Positions 1 through 8,059 of a stretch of 51,037 nt of DNA are shown here, one piece after another. Source of the DNA: Deltaproteobacteria bacterium (GTDB taxonomy: Bacteria > Desulfobacterota > JADFVX01); assembly GCA_029860075.1 (NCBI GenBank), contig JAOUBX010000027.1:1-51037 (forward strand). The letters are read 5' to 3'. Below the pieces are notes generated by a model. The model ran no database searches. It was not told the DNA's origin and was given only the letters and a program-made list of their open reading frames with translations. A program made the translations under genes and the position numbers. Each line of letters starts with the position of its first letter. Position 1 is the first letter of the stretch.

Positions 1-158
1 CTTTACCCTCAAGATTTTCAACCAGCCTGATCATTCCCTGACCGAAGCCCCACAAGGTATCGACAGGGATCAAAAGGTTTTCTCTCTTATTACGATCTGG
101 TTTACAGGTTTGTATGGTGCTATAGAGGGTCAAGGCTTTAATAGTGGCAAGTTTTCTC
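1..158 (-). pseudogene. Truncated copy of the hypothetical gene found intact at 4810-5133
   Basis: Read on the minus strand, this stretch encodes the same protein segment as the intact gene at 4810-5133, including the shared stretch around PVDTLWGFGQGMIRLVE. The N-terminal third is missing and there is a 12-base in-frame deletion (the intact gene has ALAEQLTL where this copy has ALTL). The C-terminal part may continue beyond the left window edge. DNA similarity to 4879-5048 is clear by eye, with scattered substitutions. The function is unknown. The copy matters as the left arm of a direct repeat that brackets the PcfJ-RtcB-PrfH-toxin/antitoxin block. Confidence 0.75.
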
Positions 159-259
159 AAGTTGATAATCTTCTCACTATAACCAAGTGGAAATTGCAAA
201 TAGCTGTTTTGTCTGTTAAGATCGGGAAATTTATAAAGCAGATACAGAAGGTATTTTTG

Positions 260-2017
260 ATGCGGTGGAGTCAGTTAAAAAAGAGAATTGAAATAGGAGC
301 AACATCCTATCGAAAGTCGCATGACCAGGTTGGGCGAGGATGGATAGCTATTGATAAATGTCAGATTATCAATATGTGTACAATTACATATGAAATAGAA
401 TTGTTCCAGAGAAGACAAAGGGAAAATCTCAGCTACCAGGAGATGGGTAGAAAACTCAATGAAATGAATATATTTTGTCAATACGATTGGTATAAATCTC
501 TCTCTATCTATTTAAACTTATCAATCGATGAAATTATTGACTCTGACAATGAAATTGTACGGGCAATAGGGATGATTGATTCTAGAACAGGTAAGCGAAA
601 GCTTAAAAAATTTGATGTTTCAAATGAACATGAGTTAGTTAAGAGGCTCTATGATTTTCGTTGTAATGCAGAAGGATTATTTACAACTTTTGATTTCGAA
701 GACGAACCAAGTTTTACGACTCCACTTCCTGTCAATAGGCTATCAAAGATATCTTCTGAAGATAAAGTGAAACAAAGAGAAGCAGACAGGAAATTGGCAA
801 ATGCTCGAAAAACTCATAAAGTCAGAAATCTTATTGAAGCTATCTATAATGGGCAGATAAATGAGAATAACCTGGATAGGGAAATTTCAAAGATAATTTT
901 TGAAGGATTTAAGAATTCTTCTGATCCTTTAATCCTTTTAAAAACGCTTCGATACCTTGAAGGAAAGTCAAAACTAATCAAAGAAGCTAACCATATTAGA
1001 GGTGTTATTGCATTAACAGCAAAATCTTCTCAATGGTTGAGGCCATTAGATACCTGGCAACCGTCATCACATAATGTTGGCAAGCAATTTTCTTCTCTGT
1101 CTAGACATTTGTTGGCAAACTATAAAGTACCTTTATTCATGGATGCAGCATGGTTGAAAGACAATGAAGTTTACCAGAGTTGGTTCATTAATTTGGGGGG
1201 TGGAAAAAATATTCGATCTGCCGAGAATCTTCCCATAACCTTAACAAAAAAGATAGCCCACTGTTTTTTAGAAGCACCAAATAATTATTCCATTGAAGCC
1301 GCTCTCAGGTGGGGTCAAGTTATAGCTTTGGGGGGAAATAAACGTTTGACTGACGCACTTTTGGAAACAAGACTGATAAATAGTTTTGAACATGATGATT
1401 TCTGGTTGTCTGTGATCCGTTTTTTTATCAACAATCCCATGTTAGATACTATTCACATTAACCCAATTATTGATTATATACATCATCAAAAATACGAAAA
1501 CCAGATAAGGTTTTTGGAAAGGGGAGTAGCCGAAGAAATTGGACCGGCACAACCTAATTTTACTATGAGAGGCAGAACTGTTAATTCTATTCTCCGTCAA
1601 GTAGATATATGGCATGGACAATTAGGTAAGGAAAGAAAGGGTGGAAATTTAATCTGGAAAAAATCTTCATTTAACGATTTTAAATTTATTGAAGGCACAA
1701 AAGAAAATAAGAATATGAAAATCTGGAGAATAAGAGAATTATTAAATAGTAGAGAACTTATAGCTGAAGGGAGACATCATAGTCATTGTGTGGCAACATA
1801 TTCACAATCTTGCTTCAATGGTTTATGCTCCATTTGGTCTATGCAAGTTGAAACTGAGGAAGGGATTGAAAATATTCTTACGATTGAAGTGAATAATAGA
1901 AACAGGGAAATTAGACAAGTCAGAGGAAAAAGAAACCGACTTTCAACCGAGAAAGAAAAAGAAATACTGAAAAGATGGGCTAGTAAAGAAAGTATTACGA
2001 TAGCATCTTACATTTAA
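260..2017 (+). CDS. PcfJ-domain protein
   Basis: A 585-residue protein whose C-terminal part (roughly residues 490-580) matches the PcfJ-like family. It has the signature AEGRHHSHCVATY, then a region of the form SIWSMQ...ILTIEV, then RQVRGKRNR and a final helix with RWAS. The N-terminal 480 residues are mostly helical and not recognised. PcfJ was named from conjugative plasmids of Gram-positive bacteria, and its molecular function is not established. The ATG at 260 was chosen because it is preceded by AGAAGG and because upstream codons overlap the repeat copy of another gene. It stands 43 bases before rtcB on the same strand, so co-transcription is likely and a link to RNA or ribosome repair is possible but inferred only. 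Confidence 0.7.
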   Translation: MRWSQLKKRIEIGATSYRKSHDQVGRGWIAIDKCQIINMCTITYEIELFQRRQRENLSYQEMGRKLNEMNIFCQYDWYKSLSIYLNLSIDEIIDSDNEIVRAIGMIDSRTGKRKLKKFDVSNEHELVKRLYDFRCNAEGLFTTFDFEDEPSFTTPLPVNRLSKISSEDKVKQREADRKLANARKTHKVRNLIEAIYNGQINENNLDREISKIIFEGFKNSSDPLILLKTLRYLEGKSKLIKEANHIRGVIALTAKSSQWLRPLDTWQPSSHNVGKQFSSLSRHLLANYKVPLFMDAAWLKDNEVYQSWFINLGGGKNIRSAENLPITLTKKIAHCFLEAPNNYSIEAALRWGQVIALGGNKRLTDALLETRLINSFEHDDFWLSVIRFFINNPMLDTIHINPIIDYIHHQKYENQIRFLERGVAEEIGPAQPNFTMRGRTVNSILRQVDIWHGQLGKERKGGNLIWKKSSFNDFKFIEGTKENKNMKIWRIRELLNSRELIAEGRHHSHCVATYSQSCFNGLCSIWSMQVETEEGIENILTIEVNNRNREIRQVRGKRNRLSTEKEKEILKRWASKESITIASYI

Positions 2018-2060
2018 AAAGAGCTGAATAAACATCAATAATTGAGATGTATTTAATAAT

Positions 2061-3188
2061 ATGGAAATGAAAGAAAATAAAACAAATATAAAGATTATTG
2101 CTTCTGAAAAAAACTGGATTGAAGGGGAAGCAATTCAACAATTAAATAATACAGCGAAGCTTGAAGGGATGCTTAAGGTGGTGGGCTTACCCGATCTTCA
2201 TCCCGGTAGGGGAAATCCTGTTGGAGCTGTATTTGTTATTGAAGATAAGATCTATCCTTATCTTGTTGGTAATGATGTTGGGTGTGGCATGGGGTTCTGG
2301 CAAACGAATTTGAAACGTAAAAAAATCAAACTCGATAAATGGGTGAAAAAGCTGGAGGGATTGGAAAGTCAATGGAAGGGTGATACCGACTTGTGGCTTA
2401 AAGAATTTGATTTACAATCTTCCAGCTTCGACTATTCGCTTGGAACAGTAGGGGGAGGGAATCATTTTGCCGAGCTACAACTTGTTGAAAAAGTGAAAGA
2501 CAGGGAAGCATTTGGAGCGATGAAACTTGAAAAGGATGCTCTTTTTCTGCTAGTTCACAGCGGTTCCCGGGGGCTGGGTGAAAAACTTTTACGTACTCAT
2601 GTTGATCGATATGAGGCCCGTGGTTTAGAGGTGGATAGTGAGGATTGCGATGAATATATTAAGGGCCATAATTATGCCGTTAATTGGGCTGTCAGTAACA
2701 GGGCATTAATAGCGCATCGCTTCCTTTCAATGCTTTCATCTGAAGGCAGGCAGATTTTAGATTCCTGCCACAATAGCGTAACTCCCGTTACCTTTGCCAG
2801 TAAAGATTACTGGCTCCACCGGAAAGGGGCAGCACCTTCTGACAACGGTCCACTCATAATCCCCGGATCAAGAGGGACATTCAGTTATCTGGTTCATCCT
2901 TGCGGCGGTCAGGAGGATAATGCATATTCACTTGCTCATGGTGCAGGCAGAAAGTGGAAACGAAGCGATGCGAAAGATCGCTTGCGCCGGCGTTTTAATA
3001 AAGAATCACTGAGCCAGACAGAGTTTGGTGGCAGGGTGATTTGTGAAGATAAAAACCTGCTTTATGAAGAAGCACCACAAGCTTACAAAAACGTAGATAT
3101 CGTCATATCGGATATGGTTGATGCCGGATTAATCCGTGTGATTGCCACTCTCAAACCACTGATTACCTATAAAACGAGGGTAAAATAG
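2061..3188 (+). CDS. rtcB: RtcB-family RNA ligase (short RtcB2-type)
   Basis: RtcB joins RNA 2',3'-cyclic phosphate or 3'-phosphate ends to 5'-OH ends through a GMP-histidine intermediate that depends on Mn2+. Family signatures are in order: DVGCGMGF with the metal-binding Cys at 75, GGGNHFAE with N134/H135, HSGSRGLG with H166, CHNSV with H237, and AHGAGR with H293 as the expected guanylylated histidine. At 375 residues it is shorter than housekeeping RtcB, as in the RtcB2 group found with PrfH. Its stop codon TAG shares one base with the GTG start of the next gene, so the two are translationally coupled. In characterised E. coli strains the RtcB2-PrfH pair repairs 16S rRNA cut in the decoding centre by colicin E3-type nucleases. 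That role is inferred here from gene order. Confidence 0.93.
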   Translation: MEMKENKTNIKIIASEKNWIEGEAIQQLNNTAKLEGMLKVVGLPDLHPGRGNPVGAVFVIEDKIYPYLVGNDVGCGMGFWQTNLKRKKIKLDKWVKKLEGLESQWKGDTDLWLKEFDLQSSSFDYSLGTVGGGNHFAELQLVEKVKDREAFGAMKLEKDALFLLVHSGSRGLGEKLLRTHVDRYEARGLEVDSEDCDEYIKGHNYAVNWAVSNRALIAHRFLSMLSSEGRQILDSCHNSVTPVTFASKDYWLHRKGAAPSDNGPLIIPGSRGTFSYLVHPCGGQEDNAYSLAHGAGRKWKRSDAKDRLRRRFNKESLSQTEFGGRVICEDKNLLYEEAPQAYKNVDIVISDMVDAGLIRVIATLKPLITYKTRVK

Positions 3189-3811
3189 TGAACTGCTGGC
3201 TTCAATTGACGTCCGGTCATGGTCCCGCTGAATGTTGTTGGGTTGTATCTCAAACAACCAGGGCAATCATGAGGGAGGCAGGAAAAATGAATATTAAAGT
3301 TACCATGCTTGATGCTATTCCCGGTGATAAGCCCGGTACCCTTAAATCTGCCCTGCTCTCTTTGGAGGGAGAAGAGGTATCACCTTTTGCAAGGCAGTGG
3401 CTTGGTACTATTCAGTGGATAGGTAAAAGTCCCTTTCGGCCAAGGCACAAGCGAAAAAACTGGTTTATAGGTGTACAAATTTATTACCCCCCTGACAAGT
3501 CATCCATTTCTGAACAGGACCTTAAGTATGAAGCAATGAAAGCCTCCGGTCCCGGTGGGCAGCATGTAAACAAAAGTCAGACAGCTATTCGTGTTGTCCA
3601 TCATCCGACAGGCTTATGTGCTGTTGCTCAGGAAGAGCGATCACAATACTTAAACAAAAAACTGGCCCTGGCCAGGCTTTATTCACTTATTGAAGAGGCA
3701 GAAAAAAAGTCTCAGCAGAAAGAACAAAAGGAACGCTGGAACCAGCATAATGAGCTTGAACGTGGTAATCCTGTTCGTATTTATGAGGGTGAGACTTTTA
3801 AAAGGGTTTGA
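3188..3811 (+). CDS. prfH: Peptide chain release factor homologue PrfH
   Basis: A 207-residue release-factor-like protein with the peptidyl-tRNA hydrolysis motif GGQ at residues 123-125, inside GPGGQHVNKS. It lacks the stop-codon-recognition domain of RF1/RF2. The N-terminus LQLTSGHGPAECCWVV matches the PrfH pattern, which supports the GTG start at 3188 that overlaps the rtcB stop by one base. A basic tail (KKSQQKEQKERWNQH) should contact rRNA. In the known pair, PrfH releases the nascent chain from ribosomes whose 16S rRNA has been cleaved, and RtcB2 then religates the RNA. The family and coupling are well supported. The physiological damaging agent is unknown here. Confidence 0.92.
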   Translation: MNCWLQLTSGHGPAECCWVVSQTTRAIMREAGKMNIKVTMLDAIPGDKPGTLKSALLSLEGEEVSPFARQWLGTIQWIGKSPFRPRHKRKNWFIGVQIYYPPDKSSISEQDLKYEAMKASGPGGQHVNKSQTAIRVVHHPTGLCAVAQEERSQYLNKKLALARLYSLIEEAEKKSQQKEQKERWNQHNELERGNPVRIYEGETFKRV

Positions 3812-3830
3812 AATAATTTTATATACTTTC

Positions 3831-3859
3831 TTGACAATGTACGATTACTGTCGTACACT
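3831..3859 (+). promoter_or_regulatory. Sigma-70 promoter of the toxin-antitoxin operon
   Basis: A consensus -35 box TTGACA (3831-3836) is followed after exactly 17 bases by TACACT (3854-3859) as the -10 box. Transcription should begin near 3866, only about eight bases before the ATG at 3874, so the toxin mRNA would be almost leaderless. The promoter lies in the short gap after prfH, so the toxin-antitoxin pair has its own transcription start. Confidence 0.75.
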
Positions 3860-3871
3860 AATAGATAGTGT
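3838..3871. promoter_or_regulatory. Two adjacent palindromes forming a probable operator
   Basis: The first inverted repeat is TGTACGA (3838-3844), six bases, then TCGTACA (3851-3857). It fills the spacer and reaches the -10 box. The second is ACACTA (3855-3860), five bases, then TAGTGT (3866-3871). It covers the -10 box and the expected transcription start. Such operators are typical of autoregulated toxin-antitoxin operons. The likely repressor is the downstream antitoxin. Confidence 0.7.
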
Positions 3872-3873
3872 AA

Positions 3874-4170
3874 ATGGCTTTTAAGAAAGCAAAAAAACAG
3901 GTTATTCATTGCTTGCAAAATGGTAATGTGAGCCATGAGACGCGTGGAAATATTGATATAAAAAATCTCTTGGCTACCGGTGCAGTTGCAATTGATGAAG
4001 TGATAAGCATTATTCTTCGCGCCAAAGGAGGGGACTATAGCTGTAGCCCTCACCACTTTGATAGCAATGTTCCGGTGCATTTGATCAAGACTATAAACAG
4101 AGGTAAGACATGGTATATAAAGTGGTACATTCTTGACCCTGATGCAGTTTTTATTAGTGTCCACAACTGA
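3874..4170 (+). CDS. Putative toxin of an MqsRA/DUF4258-like toxin-antitoxin pair
   Basis: A 98-residue protein ending in an alpha/beta fold segment with the pattern PVHLIKT...WYIKWYILDPDAVFISVHN, which is typical of small RNase-type toxins paired with MqsA-like zinc antitoxins. The exact family is not certain; MqsR and DUF4258 are the nearest guesses. No Shine-Dalgarno sequence precedes the ATG, which follows the predicted transcription start by only a few bases. The stop lies 11 bases before the antitoxin start. The toxin-first order matches MqsRA rather than most antitoxin-first systems. Confidence 0.6.
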   Translation: MAFKKAKKQVIHCLQNGNVSHETRGNIDIKNLLATGAVAIDEVISIILRAKGGDYSCSPHHFDSNVPVHLIKTINRGKTWYIKWYILDPDAVFISVHN

Positions 4171-4181
4171 GGAGAATGATT

Positions 4182-4775
4182 ATGAAAATTATAAAAGTTG
4201 GTGATAAAGGCAAGGCGGCTTGTGATAAATGCGCTGCCTTTGTGAGCGTAACCTATGATCTTCGGGATGTACCTTTTAGTGATGGTTCCGGTACGGTTAG
4301 TAAGGTATTAGTTGGAGTCTGTGATCAGTGTGGTCATGTATGTGTTTTACCTCACCAATCTACACCTCTTGTAAAACGTCAGTTAGAAAAGCAACGCAAG
4401 TCTATAGAGGCCCGTATCCCTGCACACCTGGTGGATATTTTAAATCTGGCAAGTGAAGAGGTTGGCTGTAATACTGACTTTGTACAGTCGATGATTAAAT
4501 ATTACTTGCATGCTCTGGCTAGTAAAAAAATATCGCCAGGTAAATTGGCTGACTATTTAAAGAGTGATCTTGCCAAGGGACCTTCAATTAAACGTATTTC
4601 ATTAAAAGGGCAGCATCTTCATGAAGATATCATGGCACTTAAGTCATTAACTCACCTGAAATCAAATGCCGACTTGATTAAAAGTGTAATTCTTAAAATT
4701 TACGATGACATTCTTCAAAATAAAAGGTCAAGACCTATGCATGATTTAAAAGGTATTGCGGCTGCTATTAATTAA
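4182..4775 (+). CDS. MqsA-like zinc-binding antitoxin
   Basis: A 197-residue protein. The N-terminal 50 residues carry C14-x2-C17 and C47-x2-C50 around a DLRDVPF stretch, resembling the zinc-binding N-terminal domain of MqsA/YgiT antitoxins. The rest is helical (residues 65-190) and may hold the DNA-binding or dimerisation part. The ATG at 4182 is preferred over the ATG six bases earlier because GGAG (4171-4174) then has a seven-base spacing. It follows the toxin gene directly and probably represses the palindromic promoter at 3831-3871. The antitoxin role is inferred from the zinc motif, gene order and operator. Confidence 0.6.
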   Translation: MKIIKVGDKGKAACDKCAAFVSVTYDLRDVPFSDGSGTVSKVLVGVCDQCGHVCVLPHQSTPLVKRQLEKQRKSIEARIPAHLVDILNLASEEVGCNTDFVQSMIKYYLHALASKKISPGKLADYLKSDLAKGPSIKRISLKGQHLHEDIMALKSLTHLKSNADLIKSVILKIYDDILQNKRSRPMHDLKGIAAAIN

Positions 4776-4809
4776 TCCACCTTTTTTGAATGTGGATGCT
4801 GTACTTTAC

Positions 4810-5133
4810 TTAATCTGGGACCTGACCGTTCTTCTCCCCCTTCCCTTCCAGAAAAAACCGCTCATCAAGAATCTGGATTTTACCCTCAAGCTTTTCAACA
4901 AGCCTGATCATCCCCTGACCGAAACCCCACAAGGTATCGACAGGGATCAAAAGATTTTCTCTCTCATTTCGATTAGGCTTGCAGGTTTGTATGGTGCTAT
5001 AGAGGGTCAACTGTTCAGCCAGGGCTTTGATAATGGCAAGTTCCTCTCCGAGAACTTCATAGTCCGATAGTAAAAGGAATTTGTCTTTCCCTTTTTCATA
5101 GTGTTCAATCCTTTTTTCAAATTCTTTTATCAT
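4810..5133 (-). CDS. Hypothetical protein, duplicated at 1-158
   Basis: A 107-residue, helix-rich, charged protein of unknown function. No motif is recognised. The N-terminal half (EFEKRIEHYEKGKDK) looks coiled-coil-like, followed by the conserved block PVDTLWGFGQGMIRLVE. The ATG at 5133 follows GGAG by eight bases. An in-frame ATG at 5148 is also possible but has no good ribosome binding site. A truncated copy lies at 1-158, so the gene brackets the repair/toxin-antitoxin block on both sides. Confidence 0.6.
   Translation of the reverse strand: MIKEFEKRIEHYEKGKDKFLLLSDYEVLGEELAIIKALAEQLTLYSTIQTCKPNRNERENLLIPVDTLWGFGQGMIRLVEKLEGKIQILDERFFLEGKGEKNGQVPD
4879..5048. repeat. Right arm of a direct repeat (partner at 1-158)
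   Basis: This segment aligns base by base with 1-158 in the same orientation. There are scattered substitutions and a 12-base stretch absent from the left copy. The two arms flank about 4.7 kb. Recombination between them could delete the PcfJ-RtcB-PrfH-toxin/antitoxin block, and the left arm may mark where that block was inserted next to a partial duplicate. Confidence 0.75.
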
Positions 5134-5307
5134 GTTTGAAGCTCCCATTTTTATAATTTCCCCATATAATACTTTCTTAACCCGATGTTGCTTATATTAA
5201 CATTAAGTTTGCCAGCAATGCAAAGTTTATTAACAGTATGTTCTTTTAATTTACTTTGAGTTGTTTTTCCTATAGAAAACACTAATACAACAACACAAAG
5301 GAATTAT

Positions 5308-5541
5308 TTGATGATCATTTGCAGATTAAAATCACTTATTGCAAAAATTGAAGAAGAGCAAAATTTAAGAATATCTATGCAGGAACTTGCCGATGCTTGT
5401 GGATCGACAAGACAGACCATATCAAAATTGGCAAACAACCAGGAAACACGAATGACCGTTCAGCAATATGACAAGATATTGAAGAAACTGAATTCCTATG
5501 GTTATGAATTTAAGATAAGTGAATTATTCGAGGAAAGGTAG
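5308..5541 (+). CDS. Small helix-turn-helix (XRE/Cro-type) regulator
   Basis: A 77-residue protein with a Cro/C1-type helix-turn-helix at about residues 22-45, the recognition part being QELADACGSTRQTISKLAN. It has no other domain. AGGA lies about nine bases before the ATG at 5308; a second ATG follows immediately at 5311. The gene precedes the FRG-domain gene by about 300 bases on the same strand and might control the local defence genes. That is inferred from position only. Confidence 0.75.
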   Translation: MMIICRLKSLIAKIEEEQNLRISMQELADACGSTRQTISKLANNQETRMTVQQYDKILKKLNSYGYEFKISELFEER

Positions 5542-5847
5542 TTCACTTTGAGGGAATTGATGCGCTACTGAAAAGCTCAGAGTGGATTGTGAGTAAAAGG
5601 TTGAGAGCCCTCCTTGGAACAGGCCTAAATAAAGGGGGTGCTCAGGAAGGAGAATTTACCTGGGGTTGTCGCTATCTTCCCCTCATTATAATAAACTTTA
5701 AAACTACTTCCTGTAATGCACAAAAATACCTTATCTTCAAAACTTATAGAATACGATCAGTAATCAACTGAAATTGTCATTAATAGATATATTTGCGCGA
5801 CTTAAGAAACTTTATGAAAGATTGTTACCTTTCAAGGAGATAAATTA
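5542..5847. other. Intergenic stretch with no recognised gene
   Basis: About 300 bases between the helix-turn-helix regulator and the FRG gene. A 60-codon open frame (5589-5771) has no family resemblance and no good ribosome binding site. GGAG at 5837-5840 supports the FRG start at 5848. No clear promoter or hairpin was identified. Confidence 0.4.
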
Positions 5848-6966
5848 ATGAATGGCCAATGGATGGGAGACTATAACGGTACTAGCAGTGGGGTTATTAT
5901 TGTTAATATTGACGATATGGGGGATCACTTTAAAGGGATAGCTTACTTAAATGAATCAGACAATACTCTCCCAAGTACAGCCATACCTTTTAGGACAAAT
6001 GAAAAAAGTAATGACCTGACGCTTCAAGCATATGTCTTTCCTATTAATAGTGAGACAGGTGTTCTAGATGTATGGGAGAATGTTAAACAATTTTACCCCT
6101 CTGATTTAATTTTCCCCGCTAGTGCCGATATTATAGGGAAGTGGGATAATGAAGAACTAATATTGACTTGGACAACAAATATTGGGACATCAGGATCATG
6201 TCTTTTGCCTAAAAGTAAAGCGGATAACCCCTCAGATTACTCACCTATTACTAAAGTCAAAGACTGGAGCAGTTATAAAAGTTATGTAGCTGATTTAGTG
6301 GAATGTAGGTTTTTATTTAGAGGACAAAATGCCCCATGGCGGCTTCGGACGGCATTTCACAAAACAGGAAGAGCCGATTTAACTAAATTTATTAATGAAG
6401 ATATCCCGACGTTATATAAGCATTTAAGTTCAAAAACACGCCATATTTTCAATTTAAATAATCCTGATGAAAACGGTGCTTTTTTTAACCTGGCACAACA
6501 TCATGGTTATCCTACTCCATTACTAGATTGGACTTTCTCTCCTTATGTAGCTGCCTTCTTTGCTTACAGAGGAATTACAAATGCTCAAGCATCTAAAGCA
6601 GATGAAAAACAAAAAGTACGCATTTTTATTTTTAATCAGGAACAATGGAAAAAGGATTTTATTCAAGTTCAACAGCTACTCACATCCGGGCCTCATGTAT
6701 CTATTGCAGAATTCATTGCAATAGATAATGAGAGAATGCTACCCCAGCAAGCGGCCTCATTGGTAACTAACATTGACGATATTGAAGATTATATTAAGTC
6801 CAAAGAGGCGAAAACAAAACGATATCTTAAAGTCATAGACTTGCCAGTGAACGAAAGAGCAAAAATAATGCAAGAGTTAAGTTATATGGGAATAACTGCG
6901 GCTTCCTTATTTCCAGGTCTAGATGGGGCATGCGAGGAGTTAAAAGAACGTTTCTTTAATATATAA
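5848..6966 (+). CDS. FRG-domain protein with an N-terminal beta-rich domain
   Basis: A 372-residue protein. Residues 1-125 look beta-rich with no recognised family. Residues 140-300 match the FRG domain: the name-giving motif FRG is at 157-159 in FLFRGQNAPWRL, and the second conserved block QHHGYPTPLLDWTFSPY is near 217-233. FRG domains are common in defence neighbourhoods but their biochemical activity is not established in what I can cite. The ATG at 5848 follows AAGGAGA by a normal spacing. The position between a small regulator and a DarTG pair fits a defence island. No signal peptide or membrane segment is seen. Confidence 0.8.
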   Translation: MNGQWMGDYNGTSSGVIIVNIDDMGDHFKGIAYLNESDNTLPSTAIPFRTNEKSNDLTLQAYVFPINSETGVLDVWENVKQFYPSDLIFPASADIIGKWDNEELILTWTTNIGTSGSCLLPKSKADNPSDYSPITKVKDWSSYKSYVADLVECRFLFRGQNAPWRLRTAFHKTGRADLTKFINEDIPTLYKHLSSKTRHIFNLNNPDENGAFFNLAQHHGYPTPLLDWTFSPYVAAFFAYRGITNAQASKADEKQKVRIFIFNQEQWKKDFIQVQQLLTSGPHVSIAEFIAIDNERMLPQQAASLVTNIDDIEDYIKSKEAKTKRYLKVIDLPVNERAKIMQELSYMGITAASLFPGLDGACEELKERFFNI

Positions 6967-7053
6967 AACCATTTGGCATAGCAAGCGTAGCCTGGATATA
7001 ATCCAGGAAATAAAACATATACCTACAGTCTGCCAACAAAATATCATTTTAAA

Positions 7054-7602
7054 ATGATTGAAATCATTATCCCTCTAATCCTTTTCATTTTAATTATTTT
7101 CCTTGGTTTTATTTTTAAGTCTCTTTTCTATAGGACAAAGCTTGGGAAATTTAAAAATGTATCTGTTAAAGGGAATAAACTTATAGTAACTGATTATGGT
7201 CAATTTTTAATAGAAAGAGATAAAGAACAAATCAGAATAAAAGCTGAAAAAACCAGAAATCAAAAATGCATTGCTTATTCGGAAATTGCCGGACTCAAAT
7301 ATGAATATGACAGGCAATTTGCTTTTCTTCCTGAATTTTTATTCGGTGACTGGCCATTATTTAAAAAACATGAAGATACTTATGAGTGGTACCATATCTA
7401 TCTGGAATTAAGAAGCAATGAAAAGATACCTCTTTATTCTATTGGTAATTATGAACAGCGACAGCTTGCACTTGGATGGAAGATTTTCTTGGAGAAAATC
7501 TTCCTTGAAAAGCTTGGAGTTTATGAGGATATAGAAAAAAGTAGTAGTATTGTATTTAATGAAATAATGAAAATCTTCAGAGAAGCAAAAGTGCATGTTT
7601 AG
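7054..7602 (+). CDS. Hypothetical single-pass membrane protein
   Basis: A 182-residue protein with one strong N-terminal membrane helix (about residues 3-25, IIIPLILFILIIFLGFIF) and a mixed alpha/beta cytoplasmic part. No domain is recognised. The start has no clear Shine-Dalgarno sequence. It lies 87 bases after the FRG gene on the same strand and could be a membrane partner of it, but nothing in the sequence proves this. Low GC content matches the rest of the left island. Confidence 0.6.
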   Translation: MIEIIIPLILFILIIFLGFIFKSLFYRTKLGKFKNVSVKGNKLIVTDYGQFLIERDKEQIRIKAEKTRNQKCIAYSEIAGLKYEYDRQFAFLPEFLFGDWPLFKKHEDTYEWYHIYLELRSNEKIPLYSIGNYEQRQLALGWKIFLEKIFLEKLGVYEDIEKSSSIVFNEIMKIFREAKVHV

Positions 7603-8059
7603 TTGTAGGATTGGCTTAAAGAAAGAAGCACTGTAGGGCGAATAAGCTAGCGCCATCCGCCGCATGATTGAAACATTACATCCTACTAAATAGTAACCGG
7701 GGACAGCGACCATTAAACAAGAAACGAAAACATCTGTATGGCTCTGATGAGAATTGAACTAAGGACTAAAACAGGGACTACCATCCCCTTTTATTCGGAA
7801 CAGTAGCAACTTTCAACCAGAAAGTTGCAATATTTTTCGCAATGTGTTTTTAATATAGGCATAAAATCAGTCAACAGTTAAAATCTTAAATATTGCGATA
7901 TATGGTCACCACAAATATTGAATATATCGATTGTCACTTAATGAGCGAGTTGACTGAGCAAAGCTCAGTGATTGCAAGGTGGACACGCCGGCACAATGAC
8001 TACCGCGTCCGGCCGTATGCAAATGAACAGAATGATTGACGATGAAATAGAGCAGAGGA
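7603..8059. other. Intergenic stretch upstream of darT
   Basis: About 460 bases without a convincing gene. The left part contains fragments such as GGGGACAGCGACCATT (near 7699-7714) that resemble sequence found around RAYT elements elsewhere in the window. A 32-codon frame (7941-8039) ends just before darT but is not recognised. The darT promoter should lie here, though no strong consensus is visible. Confidence 0.35.

Noticed and set aside
110..259. N-terminal extension of the PcfJ gene from an ATG at 110
   Set aside because: This part overlaps the repeat copy of the minus-strand hypothetical gene and has no ribosome binding site; the ATG at 260 is better supported.
5589..5771. 60-codon open frame between the HTH and FRG genes
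   Set aside because: No good ribosome binding site and no family resemblance.
7941..8039. 32-codon frame just upstream of darT
   Set aside because: Too short and unrecognised; no ribosome binding site. It could be leader sequence of the darTG transcript.
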